DNA from: Variovorax beijingensis
GTDB taxonomy: Bacteria; Pseudomonadota; Gammaproteobacteria; Burkholderiales; Burkholderiaceae_C
Assembly (NCBI RefSeq): GCF_007828835.1
Contig: NZ_VIVL01000003.1
Span: 248,001 to 312,000, forward strand
Direction: 5' to 3'
DNA length: 64,000 nucleotides
Made by a program: the position numbers and the translations under genes. Positions 32,232 through 41,228 of the stretch are shown here, one piece after another. The notes beneath the pieces are model-generated. The model had not been told where the DNA came from, searched no databases, and saw nothing but the letters and a program-made list of their open reading frames with translations. Positions within the stretch are counted from its first letter, which is position 1. Each line of letters starts with the position of its first letter.

Positions 32232-34961
32232 TCAGTCGAAGGCGTAGGTGAAGTCGGCATCCTTCACGTCCAGCGCGACGCGGCGGATCTCGCCGCCCGA
32301 CGCCAGACGCTGCAGGTACTCGACCGAAATCGTCGGCAGCACGGTGTTCGTCAGGATCGCGTCGATGACGCGCCCGCCCGACTCCGGGTCCTGGCAGCGC
32401 GCAACCACCTGGTCGACCACCGCGTCGCTGTACTCGAAGGGCACGCCGTGGTTGGTTTCCACGCGCTTCTTGATGCGGCCCAGCTGCAGCCGCACGATCT
32501 TCTTCATCATCTCGGGCGACAGCGGGTAGTAGGGAATGGTGACGATGCGGCCCAGCAGCGCGGGCGGGAACACCTTCATCAGCGGCGCCTTGAGTGCATC
32601 GGCCAGCGCGTTGGAGTCGGGCAGCAGCTCGGGGTCGCGACACATGCTCATCACGAGCTCGCTGCCGGCGTTGGTGGTCAGCAGGATGATCGTGTTCTTG
32701 AAGTCGATCATGCGGCCCTCGCCGTCTTCCATCCAGCCCTTGTCGAACACCTGGAAGAAGATCTCGTGCACGTCGGGGTGGGCTTTTTCCACCTCGTCGA
32801 GCAGCACCACGCTGTAGGGCCGGCGGCGCACGGCCTCGGTCAGGATGCCGCCCTCGCCGTAGCCCACGTAGCCCGGCGGCGCGCCCTTGAGCGTGGAGAC
32901 GGTGTGCGCCTCCTGGAACTCGCTCATGTTGATGGTGATGATGTTCTGCTCGCCGCCGTAGAGTGCCTCCGCGAGTGCCAGCGCGGTCTCGGTCTTGCCC
33001 ACGCCCGAGGTGCCGCAGAGCATGAACACGCCGATGGGCTTTTGCGGGTTGTCCAGCCGCGCGCGAGACGTTTGAATGCGGCGCGCGATCATCTCCAGGC
33101 CGTGCTTCTGGCCGATGACGCGCTGGTTCAGCGTGTCGGCGAGCTTGAGCACCGCCTCGACTTCGTTCTTGACCATGCGGCCGACGGGAATGCCGGTCCA
33201 GTCCGCCACCACCGAGGCCACGGCCTGTTCGTCGACCGAGGGCAGGATCAGCGGCGATTCGCCCTGCACCGCATGGATCTTTGCCTGCAGCGCATGCAGT
33301 TCTTCAAGCAGCGCAGCCCGGTCTTCGCTCCCTCCCCCGCCGGGGGAGGGCTGGGGTGGGGGCACATCGGCTTTCGCATCGCCCTCGGCGGAAGCAGTGT
33401 CCACCGGCTTGCTCCCCGCGCGCAATTTGCTGCGCAATTCCAGCAGCCGGTCGACCAAGCCCTTCTCCTCCTGCCAGCGCGCATTGAGCGCCTCGAGCTG
33501 CACCTTCGACTCGGCCAGCAGCGCCGACACCTGCGCAGCGCGCTTGGTCACGTCGATGCCGATGGCTTCCTCGCGGCCGATGATCTCCTGCTCGACCGTG
33601 AGTCCCTCGATGCGGCGCATGCAGTCCTCCACCTCGGGCGGCGTCGCATGCTGCGACACGGCCACGCGCGCGCAGGCCGTGTCCAGCAGGCTCACGGCCT
33701 TGTCGGGCAACTGGCGCGCGGGAATGTAGCGGTGGCTCAGCTTCACGGCCGCCTCGATGGCCTCGTCGAGCAGCTGCACGCGGTGGTGCTTCTCGAGCAC
33801 GCTGGCCACGCCGCGCAGCATCAGGATGGCCTTGACCTCGTCGGGCTCGGGCACCTGCACGACCTGGAAGCGCCGCGTCAGCGCCGGGTCCTTCTCGATG
33901 TACTTCTTGTACTCGGCCCAGGTGGTGGCGCCGATGGTGCGCAGGTTGCCGCGCGCCAGCGCCGGCTTCAGCAGATTGGCCGCATCGCCGGTGCCCGCCG
34001 CGCCGCCCGCGCCCACGAGCGTATGGATCTCGTCGATGAAGAGAATGATGGGCGTGGGCGAACTCTGCACCTCGTCGATCACCTGGCGCAGGCGCTGCTC
34101 GAACTCGCCCTTCATGCTCGCGCCGGCCTGCAGCAGGCCGATGTCGAGCGTGAGCAGCTTCACATCCTTCAGCTGCGGCGGCACGTCGCCGCGTGCGAGG
34201 CGCTGCGCGAAGCCTTCGACCACGGCCGTCTTGCCGACGCCGGCCTCGCCTGTGAGCAGCGGATTGTTCTGGCGGCGGCGCATCAGGATGTCGACGATCT
34301 GGCGGATCTCCTCGTCGCGCCCGGTGATCGGGTCCATCTCGCCTTTCTTCGCCTTCTCGGTGAGGTCGACCGCGAACTTCTTGAGCGCATCGCCCTTGCC
34401 CATGGCGGCGGGCGCCATGGCGCCCGAGTCTTCGCCCGGCGCGCCGCTGCCCATGCCGGTGCCGTCCTGCGCGCGCATCTGCGATTCGGGCGAGGCGTCG
34501 CAGATCCTCGCGAAGTTGTCGGCCAGATCCTCGACCTTGACCTTCTCGAACTGCTTCGACAAACCGAACAGCGGATTGCGCAGGCTCTGCGTCTTCAGCA
34601 TGCCCACCAGGAGGTAGCCGGTGCGCACCTGCGCCTCGCCGAACTGCAGCGTGGCATAGGTCCAGGCGCGCTCGATGGCGTTCTCGATGTGCGGGGAGAA
34701 GTCGCTGATCGCGGTGGCGCCGCGCGGCAGGCGGTCGAGCGCGGCCGTCATGTCCTTGGCGATCACGGACACGTCGAGGCCGTAGTGCTGGATCACGCGG
34801 TGCAGGTCGGAGTCCTGCGCCTGCAGCAGCTGGGCGAACCAGTGCTCCAGTTCCACGTACGGATTGCCCCGCATCTTGCAGAACACCGTGGCGCCTTCGA
34901 TGGCCTTGTAGGCCAGCGAGTTGAGCTTGCCGAAAAGGGCGGTGCGACTGATTTCACTCAT
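32232..34961 (-). CDS. clpV: ClpV (TssH), AAA+ ATPase that recycles the T6SS sheath
   Basis: This 909-residue ATPase has an N-terminal helical domain, a first AAA+ module (Walker A GEAGVGKTAVVEG at about 230), a middle coiled-coil region and a second AAA+ module (GTSGVGKTETALALAEALYG at about 650, with a Walker B VVLLDEVEKAHPD). ClpV binds TssC and disassembles contracted sheaths. Within the middle region, residues about 533-544 read PPPQPSPGGGGS and are encoded by a palindromic DNA repeat (33331-33364) inserted in frame. It lies between the TPR-methyltransferase gene and vgrG2. Confidence 0.96.
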   Translation of the reverse strand: MSEISRTALFGKLNSLAYKAIEGATVFCKMRGNPYVELEHWFAQLLQAQDSDLHRVIQHYGLDVSVIAKDMTAALDRLPRGATAISDFSPHIENAIERAWTYATLQFGEAQVRTGYLLVGMLKTQSLRNPLFGLSKQFEKVKVEDLADNFARICDASPESQMRAQDGTGMGSGAPGEDSGAMAPAAMGKGDALKKFAVDLTEKAKKGEMDPITGRDEEIRQIVDILMRRRQNNPLLTGEAGVGKTAVVEGFAQRLARGDVPPQLKDVKLLTLDIGLLQAGASMKGEFEQRLRQVIDEVQSSPTPIILFIDEIHTLVGAGGAAGTGDAANLLKPALARGNLRTIGATTWAEYKKYIEKDPALTRRFQVVQVPEPDEVKAILMLRGVASVLEKHHRVQLLDEAIEAAVKLSHRYIPARQLPDKAVSLLDTACARVAVSQHATPPEVEDCMRRIEGLTVEQEIIGREEAIGIDVTKRAAQVSALLAESKVQLEALNARWQEEKGLVDRLLELRSKLRAGSKPVDTASAEGDAKADVPPPQPSPGGGGSEDRAALLEELHALQAKIHAVQGESPLILPSVDEQAVASVVADWTGIPVGRMVKNEVEAVLKLADTLNQRVIGQKHGLEMIARRIQTSRARLDNPQKPIGVFMLCGTSGVGKTETALALAEALYGGEQNIITINMSEFQEAHTVSTLKGAPPGYVGYGEGGILTEAVRRRPYSVVLLDEVEKAHPDVHEIFFQVFDKGWMEDGEGRMIDFKNTIILLTTNAGSELVMSMCRDPELLPDSNALADALKAPLMKVFPPALLGRIVTIPYYPLSPEMMKKIVRLQLGRIKKRVETNHGVPFEYSDAVVDQVVARCQDPESGGRVIDAILTNTVLPTISVEYLQRLASGGEIRRVALDVKDADFTYAFD
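33329..33364. repeat. GC palindromic repeat inside clpV
   Basis: A 21-base perfect palindromic hairpin (33331-33351, CCCTCCCCCG and its complement around one C) is followed by CTGGGGTGGGGGC. The reverse complement of this 34-base unit recurs at 43236-43271 with one mismatch. In clpV it adds residues PPPQPSPGGGGS between conserved parts of the middle domain, without breaking the frame. Confidence 0.85.
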
Positions 34962-35030
34962 GGAAGACTCCGTATCTGTTGAAGACGATTCATGCCGGTA
35001 AATTCGAAGTTCGGCGATCCGTATCCGGCG

Positions 35031-36365
35031 TCAATGCGCAGAAAGCCTTGCGCTCGCCAGCCATCCCTGCACGTCCTGCCCCGCTTCGCGGCGCGGGACG
35101 ATCGGCTCGATGCGCACGGCACCGAAACCGGCGGCCGCAAGGCAGGCCTCGAGATGCGCGGCCGCATGGCGGTAGCGGCCGCTGCCTTCGAGCCTGAAGT
35201 CGTCCTGGCCCCCGGGCATGGCCTCGACCGTGAACACCACCCCGCCTGCCGGGCGCAGCGCGCGCGCGGCGGCTGCCAGCACCTCGTGCAGGTCGCCGAA
35301 GTAGCACAGCGTGTCAGCCGACACCACCAGGTCGAAGCGGCCGGGTTGGGTCTGCAGGTAGTGGGTGAGCTCGGCCTTGTGCAGCACGTCGTAGCCGCCG
35401 CGTTGCTCGGCGCGCTGCAGCATGCCGACCGACAGGTCGCAACCGGCCAGGTGCGCGGCCCAGGGCCGCAGCAGCGGCGCGCAGAGTCCGGTGCCGCAGC
35501 CGGCATCGACCACCGCCAGACTCGCGGCCGGCGCGCCATGCATTTGGTGCACCGCCTGCGCCACCAGCTCGGGCGCGCGGTAGTGCAGCTTCTCCAGGCT
35601 GGCGTCGAAGCTTCCGGCGTAGCTGTCGAACACGGTCTCCACATAGCCGTCGCTGGCGCGCGCGGGCGCATGCCCCTCGCAGGCAGCCAGCAGGTGCGTG
35701 ACCACGGGATTGCCTGGATCTTCGGCCAGCCATTCCCGGTACATGCCGAGGGCCTGCTCATGCTCGCCGAGCAGTTCCAGCGCGCGAATCACCTGCGAGC
35801 GGGCGCTCAGGTTGCGCGGCTGCAGCAGCACCGCACGGCTGTTGGCAATGACGCTCTCATGGATGCGCCCCTGTTCCATCAGCGCGATCGACAGGTTGTA
35901 CCAGGCCTCGCTGAATTCCGGCCGCAGTTCGATCGCCTGTCGGCTGAAACGCTCGGCGGCTTGCCAGTGGCCCTTGCGGCGTTCGAGCGATGCGATGTTG
36001 CTCAGCGCATCGGCGCCCTCGTCGCCTCCTTTTGCGAAGGAGACGCTGTTGCCGTAGGCGCGCATTGCATCGTCGATGCGGCCGGCCTCGACCAGCAGGT
36101 TGCCCAGGTTGTTCCAGGCGCCGCTCTGCGCGGGTTGCAGCGTGAGCGACCGTCCGATCAGCGCGATGCTCTCGTTGCTGCGGCCTTGCGCATGGCGCAG
36201 CAGGCCCCGGTAGTGCAGGGCGTCGGGGTCGGCCGGCGCGGCCTCCAGGAGGCGGTCGAGCAATTCGTCCGCCGCGTCCAGCTGCTGCGCCTTGACCAGG
36301 GCCGCGGCTTGCGCCAGCGCGGCCGCGTGCGTCATCGTGTCCGGGTGCACGGGCGTCGTCGTCAT
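35031..36365 (-). CDS. TPR protein with C-terminal SAM-dependent methyltransferase domain
   Basis: The 444-residue protein has about six tetratricopeptide repeats in its first 230 residues (DALHYRGLLRHAQGRSNESI, AWNNLGNLLVEAGRIDDAMR, AWYNLSIALMEQGRIHESVI). A class I methyltransferase domain follows, with motif I AVVDAGCGTGLCAPLL and the later DLVVSADTLCYFGDL. It overlaps tssG by four bases (ATGA), so it is made together with the baseplate proteins. It may methylate a T6SS component or effector. The substrate cannot be read from the sequence. Confidence 0.87.
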   Translation of the reverse strand: MTTTPVHPDTMTHAAALAQAAALVKAQQLDAADELLDRLLEAAPADPDALHYRGLLRHAQGRSNESIALIGRSLTLQPAQSGAWNNLGNLLVEAGRIDDAMRAYGNSVSFAKGGDEGADALSNIASLERRKGHWQAAERFSRQAIELRPEFSEAWYNLSIALMEQGRIHESVIANSRAVLLQPRNLSARSQVIRALELLGEHEQALGMYREWLAEDPGNPVVTHLLAACEGHAPARASDGYVETVFDSYAGSFDASLEKLHYRAPELVAQAVHQMHGAPAASLAVVDAGCGTGLCAPLLRPWAAHLAGCDLSVGMLQRAEQRGGYDVLHKAELTHYLQTQPGRFDLVVSADTLCYFGDLHEVLAAAARALRPAGGVVFTVEAMPGGQDDFRLEGSGRYRHAAAHLEACLAAAGFGAVRIEPIVPRREAGQDVQGWLASARLSAH

Positions 36366-37453
36366 GCGGCGGCTCCCGCGGTGGCCCGGGCGGTACGGGC
36401 GCTCATCGGGCGGCTGCCGATGCGCACGTCCGCCGCGTCCTTCGCGCGCGTGCGCTGGCCGAGCCACGAGACCCAGCCCAGGCGCGGCGCGCTGCCTTTG
36501 GCCTGGCCGAGGCGCGTGGCGGGTACCTCGGCCTTCTCGAGCGCCAGCTCGGCGTCCCATTCGAGTTCGTCGCCGAGCAGCTGCTGCATCCAGCGCTGCA
36601 GCACCGGCTGCGCATTGCCGATCGGCAGGAACATGCGGTACTGCGCGAGCGTGAGCGGGCCGATGTGCAGGCGCACGCGGTGCTGCCGGTCCCACGCGCG
36701 CTTGCCGAGCATCGCGCCCATGCCCATCGAGCGCGAACTCTCACCCTGCCCCAGCCGCGTGAGCTCGCCGGCGGGCAGGCTCATCCAGTGGCCGACCCAG
36801 CGCTCGAGCTTCACCGGCACGCCGAAATAGCTGCTCAGCACGGATTCCACGCTCTCTGCGTTGTGCACGCGGCGCGCGAGCCAGCCCGAGAAATGCAGGC
36901 GCGCATCGTCGTGCACCTCGTCGCGCTCGATGCGCCCCGGCGTGCCAATGCCCACGAAGGCGCCGACCTGCAGGCGGAAGCGGTCCTCGCCCGGCCGGTC
37001 GAGCGCCACCGCGGGCCGCGCCTGCGCCCATGCGCGATAGAAGTGCAGCGAGAAGCGGTGCAGGAAGCTGTCGAGAAAGGCCAGCCAGGTCGGATCGCCA
37101 TGGTTCAGGCTGCGCTCGCGGATGAAGTCGCTCAAATGAACCGGCAGCGGACCGTTGGGCCCGACATAGCTGAAGAAATGCTGGCGCAGGCGCGGCGGCG
37201 AATGCGTGCTTGCCGGCTCGAAGCGGCTGAAGCTGGCCGGCGCGAACGACAGTGACGGCTCCTGCCCCACGCGCACCGGCTCCGCGCTCGGCAGCAATGC
37301 GCGGCCCCAGCGCGGCGTGGTCGCGGCCACCGACTCCAGCCGGCGCAGCACCGCGAAGTAGTCGAAGGACCACGGCTCGGCCGACCACCCGCGCAGCGCG
37401 GTGTCGACTCTCCCGGCTACAGAATCTGCCGGGTCCCGCACAGCGGCCTCCAT
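36362..37453 (-). CDS. tssG: TssG, T6SS baseplate protein
   Basis: The 363-residue protein shows TssG signatures: WSFDYFAVLRRLES near the N-terminus, then SFAPASFSRFEP, FFSYVGPNGPLPVHLSDFIR and FLHRFSLHFYRAW. TssG forms a baseplate wedge with TssE, TssF and TssK. The start at 37453 lies 37 bases inside the end of tssF, and the stop overlaps the TPR-methyltransferase start. Confidence 0.95.
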   Translation of the reverse strand: MEAAVRDPADSVAGRVDTALRGWSAEPWSFDYFAVLRRLESVAATTPRWGRALLPSAEPVRVGQEPSLSFAPASFSRFEPASTHSPPRLRQHFFSYVGPNGPLPVHLSDFIRERSLNHGDPTWLAFLDSFLHRFSLHFYRAWAQARPAVALDRPGEDRFRLQVGAFVGIGTPGRIERDEVHDDARLHFSGWLARRVHNAESVESVLSSYFGVPVKLERWVGHWMSLPAGELTRLGQGESSRSMGMGAMLGKRAWDRQHRVRLHIGPLTLAQYRMFLPIGNAQPVLQRWMQQLLGDELEWDAELALEKAEVPATRLGQAKGSAPRLGWVSWLGQRTRAKDAADVRIGSRPMSARTARATAGAAA

Positions 37454-39309
37454 CGCATGGTCTCGCCCTTGCCCGCCACGCGCAGCACGGTCTCGACGAA
37501 ATGGTTGACCTCCACGTGGCGCGCGAGAAAGCGCGCCATCACCGCGCCGAACAGGAACACGCTGTGGCCGTGGAATGCGTCCTTGTCGACCTCGAGCGTC
37601 ACCTCGAGCCCGCGCCCGAAGGCGATCGGCCCCTTGAGCGGCAGGCGGCGCGCCACGGGCTTGGCTTTCACCGAGAGCAGCCCGCGCACCTGGCCCTGGC
37701 GCATCTCGTCGGCGTGCGTGGCATAGAGCATCAGTGTTTCGCGCAAGGCGGCGGCGCCCTGTTCCGGCGTGCTGTCGGAGATCGAGAGGTAGTTGAGCGC
37801 CAGGTGATCGACCACCCGCCAGCCCAGCCCCTGGCTCACCACCGGCGACACTGGCCGCGACGGGCCGCGCACCATGCGCACGCGCTGCACGGGGAAGGAA
37901 TCGACGCAATCGAAGTCGTTGTCGCGGCCCAGCGGCATCAGCAGCGGCAGGTCGCGGTTGGTGCACATGGCCGTCACCGCGAGCTGCCGCAGCGTGGCCG
38001 CGTACGGCGCCTGCTGCGGATCGACGATCTGCATGTAGACCTCCGAGCCGATGTGGCTGCTGCGATGGCCCTCGGTGCGCTGGCGCACCGACAGCATGCG
38101 CGGCTCGCGCGTGGTCGTGAAGTAGGCCGGGTGGCTGTGCCGCGTGCCGTGGAAGGCCGAGTAGAACGGCCGGAACACCTGCTCGGCCGCCGTGGCATCG
38201 GCACCGGGCGCGCCATGGCCGATCACCTCGGTGACGGTGTGCACCTCGAAGTCCTGCGGCCGCGTGCGGTCGGGCACCAGGTGGAACTGGCTCACGCCTT
38301 CGGTCAGCGGCACGCGGTCGAGCCGCTTGTTGAACAGGTTGACCACCGGCACGCAGTGCAGCTGCACGTTGTCGGCGCTCACCAGTTTTTCGAGCGCCGC
38401 ATCGCCGCGCGAGAACAGCAGCACGAGCTCGACCTCGGCGACCGGCATCGCCGAGAGCACCGATTGCAGCCCGGCAATGCGCAGGAACTGGAAGCGCTGT
38501 GGAAACGCGAAGTACTCCTGCAGCAGGCGAAAGCCCGAGAAGCCGGTGGCCGTGACCGGCAGCAGCGCCTCGTCGTCCTCGAAGCCGACCGGCTGGATCG
38601 CCGTGGCCGGCAGGCTCTGCGCGGCGCCCTGCAAGGCGCCGGTGGGCGACAGCGGCCGCACCATCACGCCGATGGGCTGGCCCAACGCGCACTCCTGCAG
38701 CTGCCAGGCCACGTCTTCGGCGCCGCCCAGGTGCAGCACCAGCTCGTCGAGCGCGATCTGGCTGAAGTTGAGCCCCGCCGTCGCATGCAGCGTGATGCGC
38801 AGGCCGCCGCGGATGGCACGGGACTGGGGGTGCGTGGCGAGCGGCAGATCGGGCGCATAGGTGAAGTACTGGGCACGCCGCACCTCGATCGGCCAGATGC
38901 GCAATGCGCTCGCCGTGCGGAACTCGCAATGCGTGTTCTGGCCCACGGCCTGGCGCGCGCGCAGCCCAGCGCCGCGCGGCAGCTTCGGACCGGTCGCGAG
39001 GTTGGCGTCGTCGAGATCGGGCGAGAACGAGACGACCGCCATCGCCGGCGTGGGCGCGAGGAAATTCGGATAGACGATGTCGAGCAGGTGGCCCGTGAAG
39101 CGCGGGTATTCGGCGTCGAGCTTGAGATTGACGCGCGCCGACAGGAAGGCCGTGGCCTCGATCAGCCGCTCGACGTACGGATCGGCGACCTCCTGGCCTT
39201 CGATGCCCAGGCGGTGCGCGATCTTCGGAAAGGCGCGCGCGAACTCCGAGGAGCTCTCGCGGAAATAGCGCAGTTCCTGTTCATACAGGTTCAGCAGCCG
39301 AGGGTCCAT
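37417..39309 (-). CDS. tssF: TssF, T6SS baseplate protein
   Basis: The 630-residue protein is a full-length TssF. It begins MDPRLLNLYEQELRYFRES, continues with DPYVERLIEATAFLSARVNL, TGHLLDIVYPNFLAP and FGRGLEVTLEVDKDAF, and ends in the usual C-terminal segment. It forms the baseplate wedge with TssG and TssE. It follows tssE by seven bases and overlaps tssG. Confidence 0.96.
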   Translation of the reverse strand: MDPRLLNLYEQELRYFRESSSEFARAFPKIAHRLGIEGQEVADPYVERLIEATAFLSARVNLKLDAEYPRFTGHLLDIVYPNFLAPTPAMAVVSFSPDLDDANLATGPKLPRGAGLRARQAVGQNTHCEFRTASALRIWPIEVRRAQYFTYAPDLPLATHPQSRAIRGGLRITLHATAGLNFSQIALDELVLHLGGAEDVAWQLQECALGQPIGVMVRPLSPTGALQGAAQSLPATAIQPVGFEDDEALLPVTATGFSGFRLLQEYFAFPQRFQFLRIAGLQSVLSAMPVAEVELVLLFSRGDAALEKLVSADNVQLHCVPVVNLFNKRLDRVPLTEGVSQFHLVPDRTRPQDFEVHTVTEVIGHGAPGADATAAEQVFRPFYSAFHGTRHSHPAYFTTTREPRMLSVRQRTEGHRSSHIGSEVYMQIVDPQQAPYAATLRQLAVTAMCTNRDLPLLMPLGRDNDFDCVDSFPVQRVRMVRGPSRPVSPVVSQGLGWRVVDHLALNYLSISDSTPEQGAAALRETLMLYATHADEMRQGQVRGLLSVKAKPVARRLPLKGPIAFGRGLEVTLEVDKDAFHGHSVFLFGAVMARFLARHVEVNHFVETVLRVAGKGETMRWRPLCGTRQIL

Positions 39310-39316
39310 GTCGGAC

Positions 39317-39832
39317 TCACCTTGGGTTTTGCGCCATGTCCACGATCTCGATGCGTCCTTCTTCCAGGTCTACGCGGCTTCGCATCAGGAACTCGAGCGG
39401 CACGGGCTGCGCCCACAGCATGCCGCGGATCTGCAGGCCGATGCTGTTGTGCGAGTCGAGTGCCGAGCCTTCCATGACGAGTTCAACTTCGAGAGTGCGG
39501 GACAAAATGCGCGGCTCGAACTGCAGGATTGCGTTCTTCAAAGCCTGTTCCATGCTGACACGCTGCACCGACGAGGTGAACTGGCCAGACAGCATAGGCA
39601 ATCCGTAGTTGATGACCGAGCGCGCCGCGTTCGGGTATTGCCTGTCGTCCATGGCCAGCCCGAAGCCGGTGGCGTTGAAGAGCCAGCTCAGGTCGCGCAG
39701 CACGGCCGAGCGCAGCGCCTGCTTGGTGAGCGTGCGCTTGTCGTCGCTCTCGCGCTTCTCGGTGGGCGCGTCGTCCACCAGGCGGTCGAGCAGCGACGGC
39801 TGCAGGCGTTCCTGGGCGGTGAGTTCGGCCAT
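39317..39832 (-). CDS. tssE: TssE, gp25-like T6SS baseplate protein
   Basis: The 171-residue protein matches TssE/gp25: LQPSLLDRLVDDAPTEKRES, SVLRDLSWLFNATG-like sequence, NYGLPMLSGQ, and a C-terminal strand pattern (GLQIRGMLWAQPVPLEFLMR). TssE starts sheath polymerisation at the baseplate. It starts two bases after the stop of tagJ and seven bases before tssF, so the genes are tightly coupled. Confidence 0.94.
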   Translation of the reverse strand: MAELTAQERLQPSLLDRLVDDAPTEKRESDDKRTLTKQALRSAVLRDLSWLFNATGFGLAMDDRQYPNAARSVINYGLPMLSGQFTSSVQRVSMEQALKNAILQFEPRILSRTLEVELVMEGSALDSHNSIGLQIRGMLWAQPVPLEFLMRSRVDLEEGRIEIVDMAQNPR

Positions 39833-39834
39833 GG

Positions 39835-40635
39835 CTATGCGCCCTGGCTTTCGAAGAGGATCTCGCGCACATCCATGAGCGCGTATTCGCCGGCATCGCT
39901 GCCGAGCACGCGCTGGCCGCAGCCGGCCCAGACCTCGGGGCGCAGTTCGCGCCACTCGGTCTTGCGCGCGAGAAGCAGCTCGCCGTCCTGGCTCTTCTCG
40001 GTGCCTTCGTAGCGGGTGGGAATGAGCGCCAGCGTCTCGCCGCCGTTCTCGAACTGCAGGTGCGCGGGCATCCAGACGCAGTCGCGCAGGTCCTCGGGCG
40101 GATCGATCTTGATGTGCGCGAGCCGGGCGTAGGGAATCCAGTAGTACTTGCCGTTGACGAAGGCTTCGAGCACGGGGCCCAGGCGCATGTCGGCATCGGC
40201 CAGCCATTCGAAGGGCGCGCCGTCGATGGTGCCGGCGATGGCGGGTGCGCCGTCGAAGGCCCGCTGGCGAAGGTCTTCGGCCAGTTCGTTCTCGCCACGG
40301 CCCTGGCGCAGCAGCGATTCGATCAGCAGCGCCAGCCATTCGTCGGGCTGGCCAAAGACCATCGGCGTGCGCGTGCCGGCAAACACCTCGGCGCGCAGGC
40401 CTTCGCAGCGCACGGCGTCGCCATACACCTGTTTCATGGGAACGGCAAGCGCATCGAGCTCGGCCGCGACGGTGAGCTGGTTGAGCGCGCGTTCCCACTG
40501 GCCCAGCACGCACAGCAGCTGCGCCATGAAGACGCGGTGCTTGCTGTCGGCGGGCCTGGCGCGGACCTCGTCGCTCAGGGCCTTGAGCGCGGCGGCAGGG
40601 TCGGCGGACTTGAGGAGTTCAGCGGAGGTGGCCAT
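39835..40635 (-). CDS. tagJ: TagJ (ImpE/SciE type) accessory protein
   Basis: This 266-residue protein matches the ImpE/TagJ family: a TPR-like N-terminal part (AALKALSDEVRARPADSKHR, LLCVLGQWERALNQL) and a conserved C-terminal domain with NGKYYWIPYARLAHIKIDPP and DLRDCVWMPA. In the Pseudomonas H1-type system TagJ interacts with TssB and modulates ClpV action on the sheath. It lies between the second hcp-like gene (one base gap) and tssE. Confidence 0.92.
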   Translation of the reverse strand: MATSAELLKSADPAAALKALSDEVRARPADSKHRVFMAQLLCVLGQWERALNQLTVAAELDALAVPMKQVYGDAVRCEGLRAEVFAGTRTPMVFGQPDEWLALLIESLLRQGRGENELAEDLRQRAFDGAPAIAGTIDGAPFEWLADADMRLGPVLEAFVNGKYYWIPYARLAHIKIDPPEDLRDCVWMPAHLQFENGGETLALIPTRYEGTEKSQDGELLLARKTEWRELRPEVWAGCGQRVLGSDAGEYALMDVREILFESQGA

Positions 40636-40636
40636 G

Positions 40637-41194
40637 TCAGTTCCCCGCGAAGGTGCAGGTGCGCACGGCTCCCCGCGCGCCCGTCTGCTGCTGCGGCGCC
40701 GAACGGATCTCCAGCTTCGTGTAGTCGAAGAAGATGATGTCGCAGGGCCGCTTGGGCGTGCCGCCGGTGACGATGGCATGGCAGTTCACGCGCGCGCCCT
40801 CGAGCACGAATTCGAGGTGCGACTGCAGGTCTTTCGAGCTGTCGCCGCCGGCCTTGAAAACGGAGATGGTCACCTTCAGGTCGCTGTCCTGGCTCTTCAG
40901 CAGGCTCGCGATGGAGGCCGTGGCCGCATCGCAGTCGCGGATCACGATGAAGGCATGGTTGCGCAGCTTGCCCTTGCTGGAGCCGGGCGGCACGACGACG
41001 TCGGACTTGTACGAATAGCCGCCGATGTCCATGCGCTGCTTGCCATCCTCGTACGTGCGCTTGGACTCCCCTTCGATCGGCGAACCCTTGCTCTCGATCA
41101 TCATCGCGAAGTCGTTGCCCGATTCGCCCGACAGGTAGTCGAGCAGGCGCAGGGCCTCGTCGGGGTCCAGTTTTCCATCGTAGGTCCAGCTCAT
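40637..41194 (-). CDS. Divergent Hcp-like protein (second TssD)
   Basis: The 185-residue protein has the Hcp-type beta pattern and the typical end FFDYTKLEIRSAPQQQTGAR, but its N-terminus MSWTYDGKLDPDEALRLLDY and length differ from the Hcp at 11534. The core has KGSPIEGESKRTYEDGKQ and MDIGGYSYKSD in the place of the usual HKDEIDVLSWSWG. It may form alternative tube rings, cap the tube, or serve as an adaptor in the baseplate operon, where it precedes tagJ by one base. The family call rests on fold-like pattern and context. Confidence 0.72.
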   Translation of the reverse strand: MSWTYDGKLDPDEALRLLDYLSGESGNDFAMMIESKGSPIEGESKRTYEDGKQRMDIGGYSYKSDVVVPPGSSKGKLRNHAFIVIRDCDAATASIASLLKSQDSDLKVTISVFKAGGDSSKDLQSHLEFVLEGARVNCHAIVTGGTPKRPCDIIFFDYTKLEIRSAPQQQTGARGAVRTCTFAGN

Positions 41195-41228
41195 GTCGAT
41201 CTCCTGAAAAAAATCCGGTTGTCTGTCG

